Source of the DNA: Drosophila persimilis
Taxonomy: Eukaryota; Arthropoda; Insecta; Diptera; Drosophilidae
Length of the DNA stretch: 64,000 nucleotides
Reading direction: 5' to 3'
Assembly: GCF_003286085.1 (NCBI RefSeq)
Contig: NW_020825321.1
Span: forward strand, 3,472,001 to 3,536,000
The notes under the pieces were generated by a model. The model saw only the letters and a program-made list of their open reading frames with translations, did not search any database and had not been told where the DNA came from. The position numbers and the translations under genes are program-made. Below, in pieces: positions 32,492 through 43,236 of this stretch; within the stretch, counting starts at the first letter, position 1; every line of letters begins with the position of its first letter.

Positions 32492-35400
32492 GTTTTATCA
32501 AATAAACCTAAACCATTGCGAGGCTGCCACAGACCTGCTCTCTCAGTCGGTGCGCGAAATGAGATCGGACGTTGCAATAATTAGTGAACCCTACATATCC
32601 CCCGACGATGGATTCTGGGTCCAAAGCTCCTCAGGCAAAGCAGCAATATGGGCCTGCGGTAAGCCTCCTCTACGGCCTTCAGGGTGTGCGGAGTTCCGAC
32701 ATTTTGTCAGGGCAAAACTGGGGAACTTGTGGATCTACAGTTGCTATCTCCCTCCAAGCCTGAGCCGCCATAGTTTCGCTGCGGCGATGGACGAATTGGC
32801 CGACGACGCCAGGCACCACAAACCAAACGTGATTGCTGGCGACTTCATTGCTTGGGCCCAGGAGTGGGGCAGCGACATCTCCAGAAGCAGCAGTTCAGAT
32901 GCCATATCCAAGGGGCATGCACTTCTTGAGGCCTTCGCTGCGTTGGACGTAGTACTGCTGAACCAGGGGACCGCGAATACCTTCAATAGGGGTGGCGCTG
33001 GGTCAATCATCGACCTTACTTTCACCTCTAGTAGCCTTTCCCCTCTGTCCACCTGGCGCCTGGGAAACCACTACACAGCCAGCGACCACGAGGCAGTGGT
33101 GTTCTCGATAGGCGGAGAAGGTGGTTGCAGACCGACCAGGACCCCGCAAACAAGCCGGAGAGCAGCCTACAACCCCGAATCAATGCGGATTCCAAGGTTC
33201 CTGGAGGCGCTGAGGCATATGGAGGTCGGAGGCTCAGCGCAACAGATGGTCAACCAGCTTCTGGAATCCCTACTGCTCGCATGCGATGCCAGTATGAGTC
33301 GCAAGAGGCCATACAAGGGTAAGCAGTCGACGACCTATTGGTGGAATGACGAGATTCAGGAGGCCAGACGCACCTGCCTGTCAGCTAGAAGGCGATATCA
33401 ACGGGCCCGCAGAAGGAGCGACACTAGCTGGCCAAGACTACAGGCGGAGTACTGCGGAGCTAGAAAAGCTCTAAAGTACGCTATCAAGGAGAGCAAGAGG
33501 GAGTGCTTCCTGCAGCTATGCGACTCAGCCGATAAGGATCCGTGGGGACGCGCCTACAAGACGGTGATGAAGCGTATTCATGCCAGCAACGCGGGGTCGC
33601 CGTCTGACCCAGCACAGCTGCGGACTATTGTTGAGACATTGTTCCCATCCGGGGCTCACGGCCTCGCCACCAGTGCCGCTGCACACCAGTCTTCATATAC
33701 GGTCGAACCAGTCACGGAGGACGAAATCGCCGCCCTGGCCCGCAGCTTAAAGGCCAAGAAGGCTCCAGGCCCTGATGGAATCCCCAACCGTGCGGTAAAA
33801 CTGGCGATGGCATACAGCCCGCATGAGTTCGCCAAGGCATTCACGCAGTGCCTGCGGGAAGGACTATTTCCGCCGCAGTGGAAGTCGCAACATCTGGTGC
33901 TCTTGCCAAAGCCAGGAAAGCCGCCGGACGATCCCTCCTCGTTTCGACCGATTTGCCTAATCGACTCGCTGGGTAAGGCTCTTGAGCAGATAATTCGCAG
34001 AAGGTTGGACAACGCCGTCGAGGATGCTGGGGGACTTTCTCCAAACCAATACGGTTTCAGGAGAGGGAAGTCAACGGTGGACGCCATAGGCAGGGTAGTC
34101 GACATAGCCTCCAAGGCAGTGGAGGGAACTCGATGGAAGGGCGGCAAGAAGGAATACTGCCTGATTGTCACCCTAGACATCAGGAACGCCTTCAACTCGG
34201 TGAAGTGGGAGTGCATCTTGGACTCATTGAACCGGCGCGGGGTACCCCAATACCTGCAGGCAATAGTACGGAGCTACTTCGAGGGGAGACTGCTGGAGTA
34301 TAATACGGCGACCGGCGCGCAGTCTCACGGCATAACGGCAGGCGTTCCCCAAGGATCAGTGTTGGGACCTCTCTTATGGAACATTGCCTACGACGGAGTC
34401 ATGAGATTAGCACTCCCAGGCGGATGTCAACTAACCTGCTACGCAGACGACGTCGCCCTGACGGTTGTAGCCAAGCACCTGGACGTCGTCGAAGCAAATT
34501 GCGACACCGCAATCCAGCTGATTGCAGACTGGCTCCGTTCTGCGGGACTAGAACTAGCCGCTCATAAAACCGAGGCAGTATTGGTGAGCACCCGTTCGAC
34601 TGTGGAGACCGCTCACATCAGGGTTGGCGACCAGAGATTATCGTCGAAAAGAGCCATTCGGTATCTGGGCGTGATGATAGACACCAGGCTCAGTTTCCGA
34701 GAACATCTAAGCTACGTTCAGGAGAAAGCGGCAAACACGAGTCGGGCGCTGTTCCGAATACTGCTGAACACCCGTGGCCCGAAGCAGGAGAGGAGGATTC
34801 TGCTGACCAGCGTAGTCCGCTCAGCCATGACCTACGCAGCAGCCATATGGGCGGATGGCATTCAAGTTGCCAGTTACGCCAGGGGCGTAAAATCCACTCA
34901 TCGCCTTTGCGCGCTACGAATCTGCTGCGGCTTTCGGACTCTATCCGACGACGCTGCCCTAGTCCTGGCGGGAGTCCTACCCATCGACCTTCTAGTTCTT
35001 GAGGAGAGGGCGGTGGCCGAAGCCATCCGGGCCGGCGCGGCAAGGAGAGACGCGCGCAAGCACGCCCGTGACGAAAGCCTTAGAGCATGGCAAAGCCGCT
35101 GGGACGGCTCTGGTAAGGGACGGTGGACACACCGCCTAATTCCGGATGTCCGATATTGGATCGGCAGGCGACACGGTGCGGTCAATTTCTATTCTACACA
35201 GCTTCTGAGTGGACACGGCTGCTTCAGCCATTACCTTTGGAGGTTTAGGCACGAGGACTCGCCGAATTGCTCGTGGTGTGGCGACGCCACTGAAGACGCT
35301 GAGCACATAATTTTTCATTGTGGGCGCTTCGCACTTAAGAGGGAGGAGCTGTGGCGAGCCGCCGGCGGGCAGCTCACGCCGAACAACCTGATCGAGACGA

Positions 35401-35501
35401 TTGTGGAAGACCCCACGGCATGGTCGGCCTGGAACAACTTTGCCGCCGACGCCATGAAAGAATTGCGTAGGTGCGAGCGCCGAAGAAATGAGAGTGGTTA
35501 G
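32484..35501 (+). CDS. R1-clade ORF2: endonuclease-reverse transcriptase, 1005 aa
   Basis: I take ATG 32484 (MVRFYQINLNHCE) as the start: it overlaps the ORF1 stop as in R1 relatives and matches the start of the endonuclease domain; the open frame extends further upstream. Order: APE-type endonuclease (about residues 1-220: IISEPY, GDFIAW, SDHEAVV), RT (KKAPGPDGIPN, QYGFRRGKSTVDA, GVPQGSVLGPLLW, catalytic CYADDVAL), then a C-terminal zinc-binding region (CSWCGDATEDAEHIIFHC). Length is near the family norm of about 1000. In the endonuclease the conserved Asn of GDFN is Ile (ATT at 32847-32849), which should harm nicking. Otherwise no break is seen. Confidence 0.9.
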   Translation: MVRFYQINLNHCEAATDLLSQSVREMRSDVAIISEPYISPDDGFWVQSSSGKAAIWACGKPPLRPSGCAEFRHFVRAKLGNLWIYSCYLPPSLSRHSFAAAMDELADDARHHKPNVIAGDFIAWAQEWGSDISRSSSSDAISKGHALLEAFAALDVVLLNQGTANTFNRGGAGSIIDLTFTSSSLSPLSTWRLGNHYTASDHEAVVFSIGGEGGCRPTRTPQTSRRAAYNPESMRIPRFLEALRHMEVGGSAQQMVNQLLESLLLACDASMSRKRPYKGKQSTTYWWNDEIQEARRTCLSARRRYQRARRRSDTSWPRLQAEYCGARKALKYAIKESKRECFLQLCDSADKDPWGRAYKTVMKRIHASNAGSPSDPAQLRTIVETLFPSGAHGLATSAAAHQSSYTVEPVTEDEIAALARSLKAKKAPGPDGIPNRAVKLAMAYSPHEFAKAFTQCLREGLFPPQWKSQHLVLLPKPGKPPDDPSSFRPICLIDSLGKALEQIIRRRLDNAVEDAGGLSPNQYGFRRGKSTVDAIGRVVDIASKAVEGTRWKGGKKEYCLIVTLDIRNAFNSVKWECILDSLNRRGVPQYLQAIVRSYFEGRLLEYNTATGAQSHGITAGVPQGSVLGPLLWNIAYDGVMRLALPGGCQLTCYADDVALTVVAKHLDVVEANCDTAIQLIADWLRSAGLELAAHKTEAVLVSTRSTVETAHIRVGDQRLSSKRAIRYLGVMIDTRLSFREHLSYVQEKAANTSRALFRILLNTRGPKQERRILLTSVVRSAMTYAAAIWADGIQVASYARGVKSTHRLCALRICCGFRTLSDDAALVLAGVLPIDLLVLEERAVAEAIRAGAARRDARKHARDESLRAWQSRWDGSGKGRWTHRLIPDVRYWIGRRHGAVNFYSTQLLSGHGCFSHYLWRFRHEDSPNCSWCGDATEDAEHIIFHCGRFALKREELWRAAGGQLTPNNLIETIVEDPTAWSAWNNFAADAMKELRRCERRRNESG

Positions 35502-36051
35502 GAGGAACCATGGTCCCTGCGAAGCATTGCTTTGCGGCCGTCCCGCAGAGACCCGGAACTTCCTTCCTTCTCCAACTCAACACAGCTCCCTGTCTAGCTA
35601 TAGTTAAGTCCTAGGCTTATAAAAAATTTAATAAAATTAAGGAGTTTATTTAGAATAAAAAAAAAAAAAAAAAAAAAAAACCCCACTGAAAGACACTGAG
35701 GCCAGTAAGATCCCACCGTGACTCGCATTCCCTTGAACCTCGCAGTCCGTTGATATGTCTGTTTTTGTGTAGTTGGATATACATAGTGATAATTGTAGAC
35801 AAAAAAAAGAAAAAACCCAACAACACATGGAAAGTTTAAAAATGCGTTTGATAGAAGTTTAAAAGTTTGAGCTTAAAAGCGTCCGCTCGGCCGGGTCCCA
35901 TCCGCGAGCTTATGCCATGCAGCACGCGCTGTACGATTTTGTTTTGGTTTGCAGCTAAAAGTTTAATGCACCCACACACAGCCACACGCCCAGCTACGAA
36001 AGATCTTTCGCCGCGGGAACACAAACAACGAGGGGGAACGTTGTGAGTTGT

Positions 36052-38775
36052 TCAAGGGTTCTTGAACTTCACTTTATTTAGTTGTGTGTCATAATCAGGT
36101 GAGCCTGCATAAATGAATACATCAGCTGGTGTCCTATTTGTGGTATTATGTTTGGTTTTATGATTATAAGTATAAAGAATTAATTCAAACTTCGTGAATC
36201 TATCTTCTGTGTTATCCTCGCTAGATATTATTCTTAATTTTTCATTTACTGTTTTATGAAATCTTTCTACGTCAGATATTCCATTTTTGCTGGAAGTGAT
36301 CTCTATTTTGACGTTTTCCGCATTCAGCCATGCTTGCAATGCTGTGCACATAAAAGCTGAATCTTTATCGGCTTTGATTTCAATTGGTTTGCCCATCTCG
36401 TTAAAAACTTTCATGATGGCTCTTTTTGCTTCTAACCAGTCACGACTTTTTACTTCTACAAGAGTGGCAAACTTCGAGTATACGTCAATACATGATAGGA
36501 ACTGTTGGTTACCAACCATATAGAAATCCATGACGTATTTCTCTCTGATGTTCAGTATTTCCGGTGTAGTTTCGAATGCCAACTTCGTATTTCTATGCTC
36601 TGTTTTGGCAATATTACAAGTAGGACATTCGTTTATGATGTTTTGGATTAGTTTTTGATAATCCGGGTAATAGTATTTTCCCCTAAACCAATTGACGGTT
36701 TTCTCTATCCCTGGATGGAGTAAGCCTTTATGATTCTTTAATATGGTTTCTTTAAATTCAGCGTAATTCTGAATATCTAGGAGTTTCGTGCTTGATTTAA
36801 TAGCTTTCGTTATATTGTTAGAATTAATGATATCTAAATAGGCTTTTTGGAATGGAGGAAAATCTGTTTCGTTTTGGAAATATAATGCGCTCTTTTTGGT
36901 GCATAGATATTCCTTTATTATATCCTTCGCTAAGGTGTTAGTCATTTCCTTATACGTGATCTTGATGATTAGCTTGTGAAAATAACGAATTGTTTCTACC
37001 TTATCTTCATTGCCTTTTATTAGCTTGTAATAGTTAATTGGTCTTTCCGTGATAGCAATGTGATTTAGATTGTCTTCCTGTGCGCTATGTACAGTTGCAC
37101 CAACGCTATTGGAAGCTTCTCCCAGGAGATTTTCATTAATCTTTACCCTTGATAAGGCATCAGCTACATGATTTTCTTTGCCTGGTAGATATTTCATTTT
37201 AAAATCAAACTCATTCAGTTTTATTTTCCACCTTTGTAATTTCATATTTGGCTCCTTGAGGTTGTTCAACCAAATCAAGGGTTTATGATCGCTTTGTATC
37301 TCGAATGTTCTACCGAACAGGTATGAACGAAAATACTTGGTTGCCCATACGATCGCTAATAATTCCTTTTCGATGGCTGAATAGTTTATTTCATGTTCAT
37401 TTAGGGTTCTGCTAGCGTAGCAGATCGGTTTGTGTTCTTGTGACAAAACCGCTCCCAATGCTATGTTACTAGCGTCGGTTGTTACCGTGAACATTTTGTC
37501 AAAGTCTGGGAACGCAAGGATAGGGTCTGAGGTGATGAGTACTTTTAGTCTCTCAAATGCCTCGACGTACTTTTCTTCCTTGGGGTCTATGACAGCTCCT
37601 TTCTTTAGTTTGAGTGTCATGGGTTTTGCTATGTTTGCAAAATTAGGAATGAATTTCCTGTAGAACCCGCACAGACCTAAGAATGACTTTATTTGTTTAG
37701 TCGTTTCTGGTATTGGAAATTTGACAATGGCAGAGATTTTGCCTGGATTTGGTACTATTCCTTCAGTAGTGACTACATGACCTAGGAATTCAGTTTCCTT
37801 TTTCATGAATTCACATTTATCCATTTGTAGCTTCAAGTTGGCGTCTCTCAACTTTCCAAATACTCTCCTTAGTGACAACAAGTGTTCTTCCAATGAAGTG
37901 GAAAATATAATGATGTCATCTAAGTATACAAAGCAATCTTTGAAGATTAACTCTTCTAGCAGATTGTTCATACATCTTTAGAAGGTAGCTGGGGCAGTGG
38001 TTAGCCCAAAGGGCATACGAGTGAACTCGTAATGTCCATGCTTAGTGAAGAACGCAGTTTTGGGGATTGAGCTAGGTTCCATGGGTATTTGATGGAAACC
38101 TTTTGCTAAATCGATTGTCGTAAAATACTGACATTTACCTAGTTTGTCTAGGATTTCATCCATTCTTGGAGTTGGGAATTTGTCCTTAACTGTTATTTCA
38201 TTTAGACTTCTATAGTCTACTACCATTCGATATTTTTGCTTTCCTGAAGCATCTATCTTCTTCGGAATCATAGATATGGGCGAGCAGTAAGGAGAATTCG
38301 ACTTTCGAATTATTCCCTGCCTGATCATATCTTTGATTTGCTGGTTTACCTCCTGATCATGTATCTGGGCATATTTGTATGGTCGTCTGTAGACCGGGTC
38401 TTCATGTTGAGTTTTGATCTCGTGCTTGATTGTACTTGTGAAAGTCAAATTGTCACCTTCTCTGTACTGCACATCCTTAAACTCATATAAGACCTTCTTT
38501 AACTCTTCCCTCTCTTCGTCGTTTAAGTGTTCCAATCTTAATTGATTACATTCCCTTAATTCACTGTCTAGAGCGGAAGCGAAGTATTGATCTCCCTCTG
38601 GAGATGGGTCAAGGCACTTAGGTGCGATCTTCTCTTCTTTTGTAGAGGGATCAGTGCACTTCTGTGCGGTCTTGCCGGCTTCAATAGCTTCTCCACTCTG
38701 AATGATTGGGTACGACCTAGCTCCTAGTGTTACAGTGTCATTTCTGTAATCGATGACGGCTTTACTTGCCATCAA
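36052..38775 (-). pseudogene. pol: 17.6-like pol (RT-RNase H-integrase), one stop and truncated
   Basis: Minus-strand frame starting in the region before RT (38775) and running through RT (YRMVVDYRSLNEIT, FTRMPFGLTTAPATF), an in-frame TAA at 37978-37980, then RT YLDD box (CFVYLDDIIIFS), RNase H (TVTTDASNIALGAVLS), and integrase with zinc-binding CPTCNIAK, D in YVMDFYMVG, D in KADKDSAF and E in SDVERFHKT. It ends at 36052 before the integrase C-terminus. Protease remnants (ADSGSSINIM) lie at about 38900-38990 in another frame with a stop soon after. One nonsense change plus truncation make it inactive. Confidence 0.88.
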
Positions 38776-38994
38776 TTATTCTCTTCCTAATAAAATATCA
38801 TAATTTTCGGAAAAGTTATGTATGCAGAACTTTTGTTCGGACGGACATGTTTTGTTCGCATTCCTCATTATACTCTTAGTTAAACGGACAGGTCCATTGA
38901 TGGTATGGACCGTAAGGTTATCGTCTTTTATCTCGGAATCTGTGTAATTTTTCTTTCATGATGTTGATCGATGATCCCGAGTCAGCGATACACC

Positions 38995-39987
38995 TTAATA
39001 TTCTTTTATTAATGGTAATGGGGTTAAATTGTTAATAGGGTCCTCCTCGGTTTCTTCCGAGGCGGCTTGATGAAAATTTACATCCATCTTCGTTTGGCCA
39101 CTCTCGCTCTCCCTCCCTCTTTTAGTAGGTTGGTTGGGTCCACTCCCACTAGCTTGGTTTTGAGATATTTGCTGATTGAATGGATTCTGAGCCCTACCTT
39201 GATTCAAGGAATTTTTGAACTCATTGTATAATCCAGGATTTTGGGAATTTTGATTTTGATTTGTTCGATTAGTCTGACCTGTTCCAGATGAACTCTGAGT
39301 TTGATTGTGATAGTTAGTAGTATTATAATTTGGATAATAGTTTCCAACATTTTTTCGATTTGATTGAGACGATTTCGATTGATCTTTATTTGTACCTGAA
39401 TCTGTTGTACTAGCTTCGTACAATCCTTCTTCTTGTGCTGCCTTCTTAAGATTAGACAATGTGGTAATATCTTTTCTTGCTAAGGTCATGAACATTCTGT
39501 CAGGAAGTTTTCGAGTAATGACATCTTTAATTGTGTTGTTCAAAGCGTTTTTATAAATTACATTATTTTCTGGTATGTTTTCTAAGTTTAGCTTATTGTT
39601 TATTAATAATGCTTTTATCTCTAATTCTTCTATAAACTTACGAAGACTGCCGTTGAATCTGGTGGTGTATAGTTGTCGTAAGAGTTCTTCATATGGTGTG
39701 TGATTTTTGAACTCGTTGATCAGCGCCGTCTTCAGTTCGAGCCACGTGTTGGGTTGTATCATTTGCGATATGCGTTGTGCCTCTCCTGACAGTTGGATCT
39801 CGGTCGCTCCAAATAGGATCCTTTGTTGGCGAAGATCTTCAGTTGGATATAATCCGCATACATATTCGATTCGTTTGATAAATGAGCTTAGCTGTCCAGA
39901 TGAACCGTCATAGGCAGGTATTTGTCGGATCGACAGCAGTGCCTGGTTCAAGTGGATTTCGCTCAATGATAGTGGTGGTAACGCCAT
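38995..39987 (-). CDS. gag: 17.6-like gag, 330 aa
   Basis: An open frame from ATG 39987 (MALPPLSLSEIHLNQ). The N-terminal two thirds resemble the retrotransposon gag capsid region (IPAYDGSSGQLSSFIKRIEY, NTWLELKTALINEF). The C-terminal third is rich in Asn, Gln and Ser with no zinc knuckle visible. It would form the particle shell. The frame has no internal stop even though the neighbouring pol is broken. Length is reasonable for this group. Confidence 0.8.
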   Translation of the reverse strand: MALPPLSLSEIHLNQALLSIRQIPAYDGSSGQLSSFIKRIEYVCGLYPTEDLRQQRILFGATEIQLSGEAQRISQMIQPNTWLELKTALINEFKNHTPYEELLRQLYTTRFNGSLRKFIEELEIKALLINNKLNLENIPENNVIYKNALNNTIKDVITRKLPDRMFMTLARKDITTLSNLKKAAQEEGLYEASTTDSGTNKDQSKSSQSNRKNVGNYYPNYNTTNYHNQTQSSSGTGQTNRTNQNQNSQNPGLYNEFKNSLNQGRAQNPFNQQISQNQASGSGPNQPTKRGRESESGQTKMDVNFHQAASEETEEDPINNLTPLPLIKEY

Positions 39988-40279
39988 GTTGTTGGTGTTG
40001 ATTGGGTTTTGTTTTGTTGTAGTTTTTAACTTTATTTTGGTTCACTTGTAAGTTTTTTTGATTTTGTATTAAGTGTTTCACTGTCCTTGGTGATTCACTA
40101 TCTCCGTTTACTTCAGTTCACTTAAATTAGTTTTGCAAATCGTATGTGCTTGCAGCACATATGTAGGTTCTTTGGCGGATTTCACAATTTTATTAACAAT
40201 TCCGGGATAACGTGATCACAGTAATTATAAATTACACAAGCTGACCATTACCGAAATATAGGTGTTAATTTTAAACGAA

Positions 40280-40891
40280 ATCCCACCGACTGCGCCAGTT
40301 AAATATCCGCAACTCGATTTTAAGTTTTTTAACAAAGACTTTTATTTTACAACTTAAATATCTTTATGTCACAAGATTTAAATGAATTCCCCGACTTGAC
40401 TTTCGGTCTGCTTGTCTCAAACGGAACTGATCTCTCTGCTGCTGGCTAGTTTCCATGAGCCCTTCTCTTGGAACTCCCGACTCTGGCTTCGGGCGTTGCT
40501 TTCCTCGGCTGCATCTTCGTGTCGGTGGCGTACGTGCCTGGATCGATATTTGGGGATGCGTCGGCTTTGATGAAAGGCATCCACTGCTGGCGATCGGTGT
40601 TGCATTACATGACGGAGCTAGGAATGTGATACTCCTTGGTTTTATGTCTAGCTTTGATTGGTCCTCATGAGTGGCGTGATTCTAAAGAATCGATTTCTCG
40701 AGAGTGGCGTGATTCTAATGTTGATGAAACAATGTGGTCCATTGTTTATATTATGGGGGGCCCTAGCTTGGAGTATGGGAAGAAACAGTTATTGATTCTT
40801 GAGTGGGGTCCTGTTATTTGTGTGGATGGGGTGGATGAATTGTACATAAACATAATGTGTATGGGATGTGGGGAATTATGGATATGTCACT
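40280..40891 (-). repeat. 5' LTR and primer-binding site of 17.6-like element
   Basis: LTR 40297-40891 (595 bp): minus strand AGTGACATATC at 40891 to TTTAACT at 40297. It is followed by TGGCGCAGTCGGTGGGAT (40280-40297), the primer-binding site I associate with tRNA-Ser in 17.6, 297 and relatives. No partner LTR exists in the window. Confidence 0.75.
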
Positions 40892-40994
40892 ATATACTTT
40901 ATGGGGTCGGAAACGATTCCTTCTGGACGTTACACACATCCACTTTTACCACAAATCTAATATACCCCAATACTTATTTTGAGTATCGGGTATA
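40892..40994 (-). mobile_element. INE-1 (DINE-1) terminal fragment
   Basis: On the minus strand it begins TATACCCGATACTC and includes GTGTAACGTCCAGAAGG, TCGTTTCCGACCC and ATAAAGTATA, all features of the 5' end of INE-1/DNAREP1, a Helitron-related Drosophila repeat. About 103 bp remain; the 17.6-like LTR interrupts it at the TATA stretch. The rest of INE-1 is not found on the other side. Confidence 0.75.
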
Positions 40995-41033
40995 AAAATT
41001 GAGTGAGCTTTATAATATACCAACAACACTACA

Positions 41034-41954
41034 TTTCTTTGCCTTCCAAAATTCCGCGAGCGTGGCAAAAGCTTCGTTCTTTTTATGCTAGAGCTGTTTG
41101 TCGGTCATTGACCTCACATTTTTAAAGTAGTCACAGCTGATTGGCCTTCTGCCTTTACAATACGCTTGGTAAAACGAATAGTATGTCCAACTACTCCCTG
41201 AAGCCGATATCCTGGGACATGTGTACCTATATTGCGCTATAGTATTATCTTTCTATTTAAGGAAAAATCATTACTTTATATCGCACTATAAAATATCGTA
41301 TATGCACTTATAGCTATTTACACTTATCGTATTTATTTATCTAAATATTCCCTAGTAATAATAGCTATATCTCTTGTGACGCTTCTCGTTCCTCCTTCTG
41401 TCCATTTAGCCTTGTCTTGGAGTTCTCGGTTAGTGTTTCTTTTTTCTCGTAACATGAGGGTATCTGAATATAGTTTCTAATAAAATGATTGTTAAGATGA
41501 ATATGTGCTAGACGTTACCGTATTTGCGGGGAACCATGTCGCTCGTGAGCGAAATAGGATGACGAATACCGGACACTCCAGGGATCCTGATATTATTATT
41601 GGCTCTTTCAGGATCATGGTAGGGTGGGCGTGGCACGACTCCGTGCCAGCAAAACAGAGATGTCCGACGCTGTGGTAGATCCCTACTCCTTCTCTGTACT
41701 ATCTTTGCCCAACTATACTTTCCGTTCCCCTAACGATCCTTTCCTTGTCTGTCCCCCTCCCATTCCAAAAAAGAGTACGCGAATTTTAATAAAATAATGC
41801 CAGCAGGAGCCAAGCAACCTAACTGCAGGGTTACCCCAAAGAACCCATCCCCATTTCCGACCAGAGACCAGCCGTGGAAGCGAGCACATACTCCTTCTCA
41901 GTTAGCCGACCACCAGCTTCATCGTGCGAAGATTCTCTTCGTTACTCGTTACAC
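41034..41954. other. Unassigned noncoding DNA, unit B copy
   Basis: Counterpart of 2899-3814 with scattered substitutions and an indel of a few bases near 41672. No gene or known element seen. Confidence 0.5.
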
Positions 41955-42691
41955 GCTCCAGGAAATGTGGCAGAACCGCACATCTTGGGCACCAGCAACA
42001 ATATGGCACTATAGCCCCAAAAAAAGTTGAACCCCGCAACTATATGGCACCTGCACTTATATAGATCCTTTCCCTATCTAGCTCTTGCATGTTAATTGAA
42101 CCACCGCACCTATATAGCACCCACGCTCCAGGAAATGTGGCAGAACCTCACATCTTGGGCGTAAGCACCAATATGGCAATATAGCCCCAAAAAAAGTGGA
42201 TACCCCGCTCCTATATGGCAGCTGCACCTATATAGAACCCTTCCCTATCTAGCACATGCATGTATATTGAACCACCGCAACTATATGGAACCCACGCTCC
42301 AGGAAATGTGGCAGGATCGCACATTTTGGGCACAAGCACCAATTCGGCAATATAGCCCCAAAAAAAGTTGAGCCCCGCAACTAAATGGCACCTGCATTTA
42401 TACAGAGCCCTTCCCTATCCAGCACTTGCACGTATATTGAACCACCGCACCTATATAGTACCCACGCTCCAGGAAATGTGGCAGGATCGCACATTTTAGG
42501 CACAAGCACCAATTCGGCAATATAGCCCCAAAAAAAGTTGAGCCCCTCAACTATATGGCACCTGCATTTATACAGAACCCTTCCCTATCCAGCACTTGCA
42601 CGTATATTGAACCACCGCACCTATATAGTACCCACGCTCCAGGAAATGTGGCAGGATCGCACATCTTGGGCACTAGCACCAATATGGCACT
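41955..42691. repeat. 170-bp tandem repeat, about 4.3 copies, unit B
   Basis: Units start at 41955, 42125, 42296, 42466 and 42636 (spacing 170, 171, 170, 170). The last is cut by the BEL LTR at 42692. Adjacent units differ at several sites. This is two units more than in unit A. Confidence 0.93.
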
Positions 42692-43178
42692 TGTTGAGAA
42701 ATGAGCCTCGTAGTTTTTAATTCAATGTTCATGTATATTGCGATTGACCTATTTACACGCTCATGATTGTAGTACACCGCCTAAGTAACTATTTTTACGC
42801 GCATAGCTGTGTTGTTGTTTTTGCTCGTGTCCAGAACATAGCTGTAATGTTCTCACACGCATGGCCAGACCCGCAGCTGCACACGCACACAGCGATGCGT
42901 TCCGTTGTTTGCATTGAGACCGTCGCGTCGAGACGTATCGCGTGATCTTCCAATTCCCTTTTGCTCGACTTCTTTTCGCGGAGTTGAGTTAGTATAAACT
43001 TCTAGACGAAGCCGCCCGCACGCATACTTTGTACCGCCGCAGAAACGATCCGCCCGCTGTTCTTGTAATATAATTGTACTATAACCACCAATATTAAATA
43101 ATCAATAAAAATAAATAAGCTCAAGATATAAACGATTATACAGTCCACGAATTCAAATTTTGGTCCTTCGAGCCGGAT
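42692..43178 (+). repeat. 5' LTR and primer-binding site of outer BEL/Pao, unit B
   Basis: LTR 42692-43155 (464 bp), starting TGTTGAGAAATG and ending ATTCA. The primer site TGGTCCTTCGAGCCGGAT is at 43161-43178. It lacks 11 bases present at the end of the unit A LTR. Confidence 0.85.
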
Positions 43179-43236
43179 CTCCGCGTTTGAGTTTATTTAT
43201 ATACATATTGAGTGATACCGTTAACCTCTGTTTGCC

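Larger units (their letters stand above)
32227..35680 (+). mobile_element. R1-clade non-LTR element, 5'-truncated, poly(A)-tailed
   Basis: Unit A shows the empty site (...TATACACAGCCCACTGAAAG). Here the insertion is flanked by CCCCACTG at 32219-32226 and 35681-35688 (8 bp, or 9 if an A is counted). It carries the end of ORF1, a full ORF2, a short 3' UTR and a tail of about 24 A (35657-35680). The 5' end is truncated within ORF1. The long open ORF2 and clean tail point to a recent insertion after the duplication. It is not in rDNA. Confidence 0.93.
36029..40891 (-). mobile_element. 17.6/297-like Ty3/gypsy element, 3'-truncated, minus strand
   Basis: It has a 5' LTR (40297-40891), a tRNA-Ser-type primer site, gag and pol, but is cut off inside integrase at about 36050. 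No 3' LTR is present. The last about 22 bases (36029-36050) are not assigned. The LTR starts AGTGACATATC on the minus strand, like 17.6 as I recall it. It sits at a TATA-type site inside an INE-1 fragment (40892-40994). Empty-site sequence is seen in unit A near 2860. Confidence 0.8.
30940..41033 (+). mobile_element. Candidate long 3' LTR of the gypsy element, unit B, split twice
   Basis: It starts TGTAGTGG after GGCCGGGGGGATT, as in unit A. Pieces 30940-32226, 35689-36028 and 40995-41033 are LTR sequence; the rest is the R1-clade element and the 17.6-like/INE-1 composite. A 22-bp segment at about 32070-32091 is absent from unit A. The proposed end ACTACA is at 41028-41033. The right boundary is unproven. 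Confidence 0.5.

Noticed and set aside
41955..42691. 170-bp repeat as a centromeric alpha-like satellite
   Set aside because: Only the length is similar; the array is tiny and sequence gives no link.
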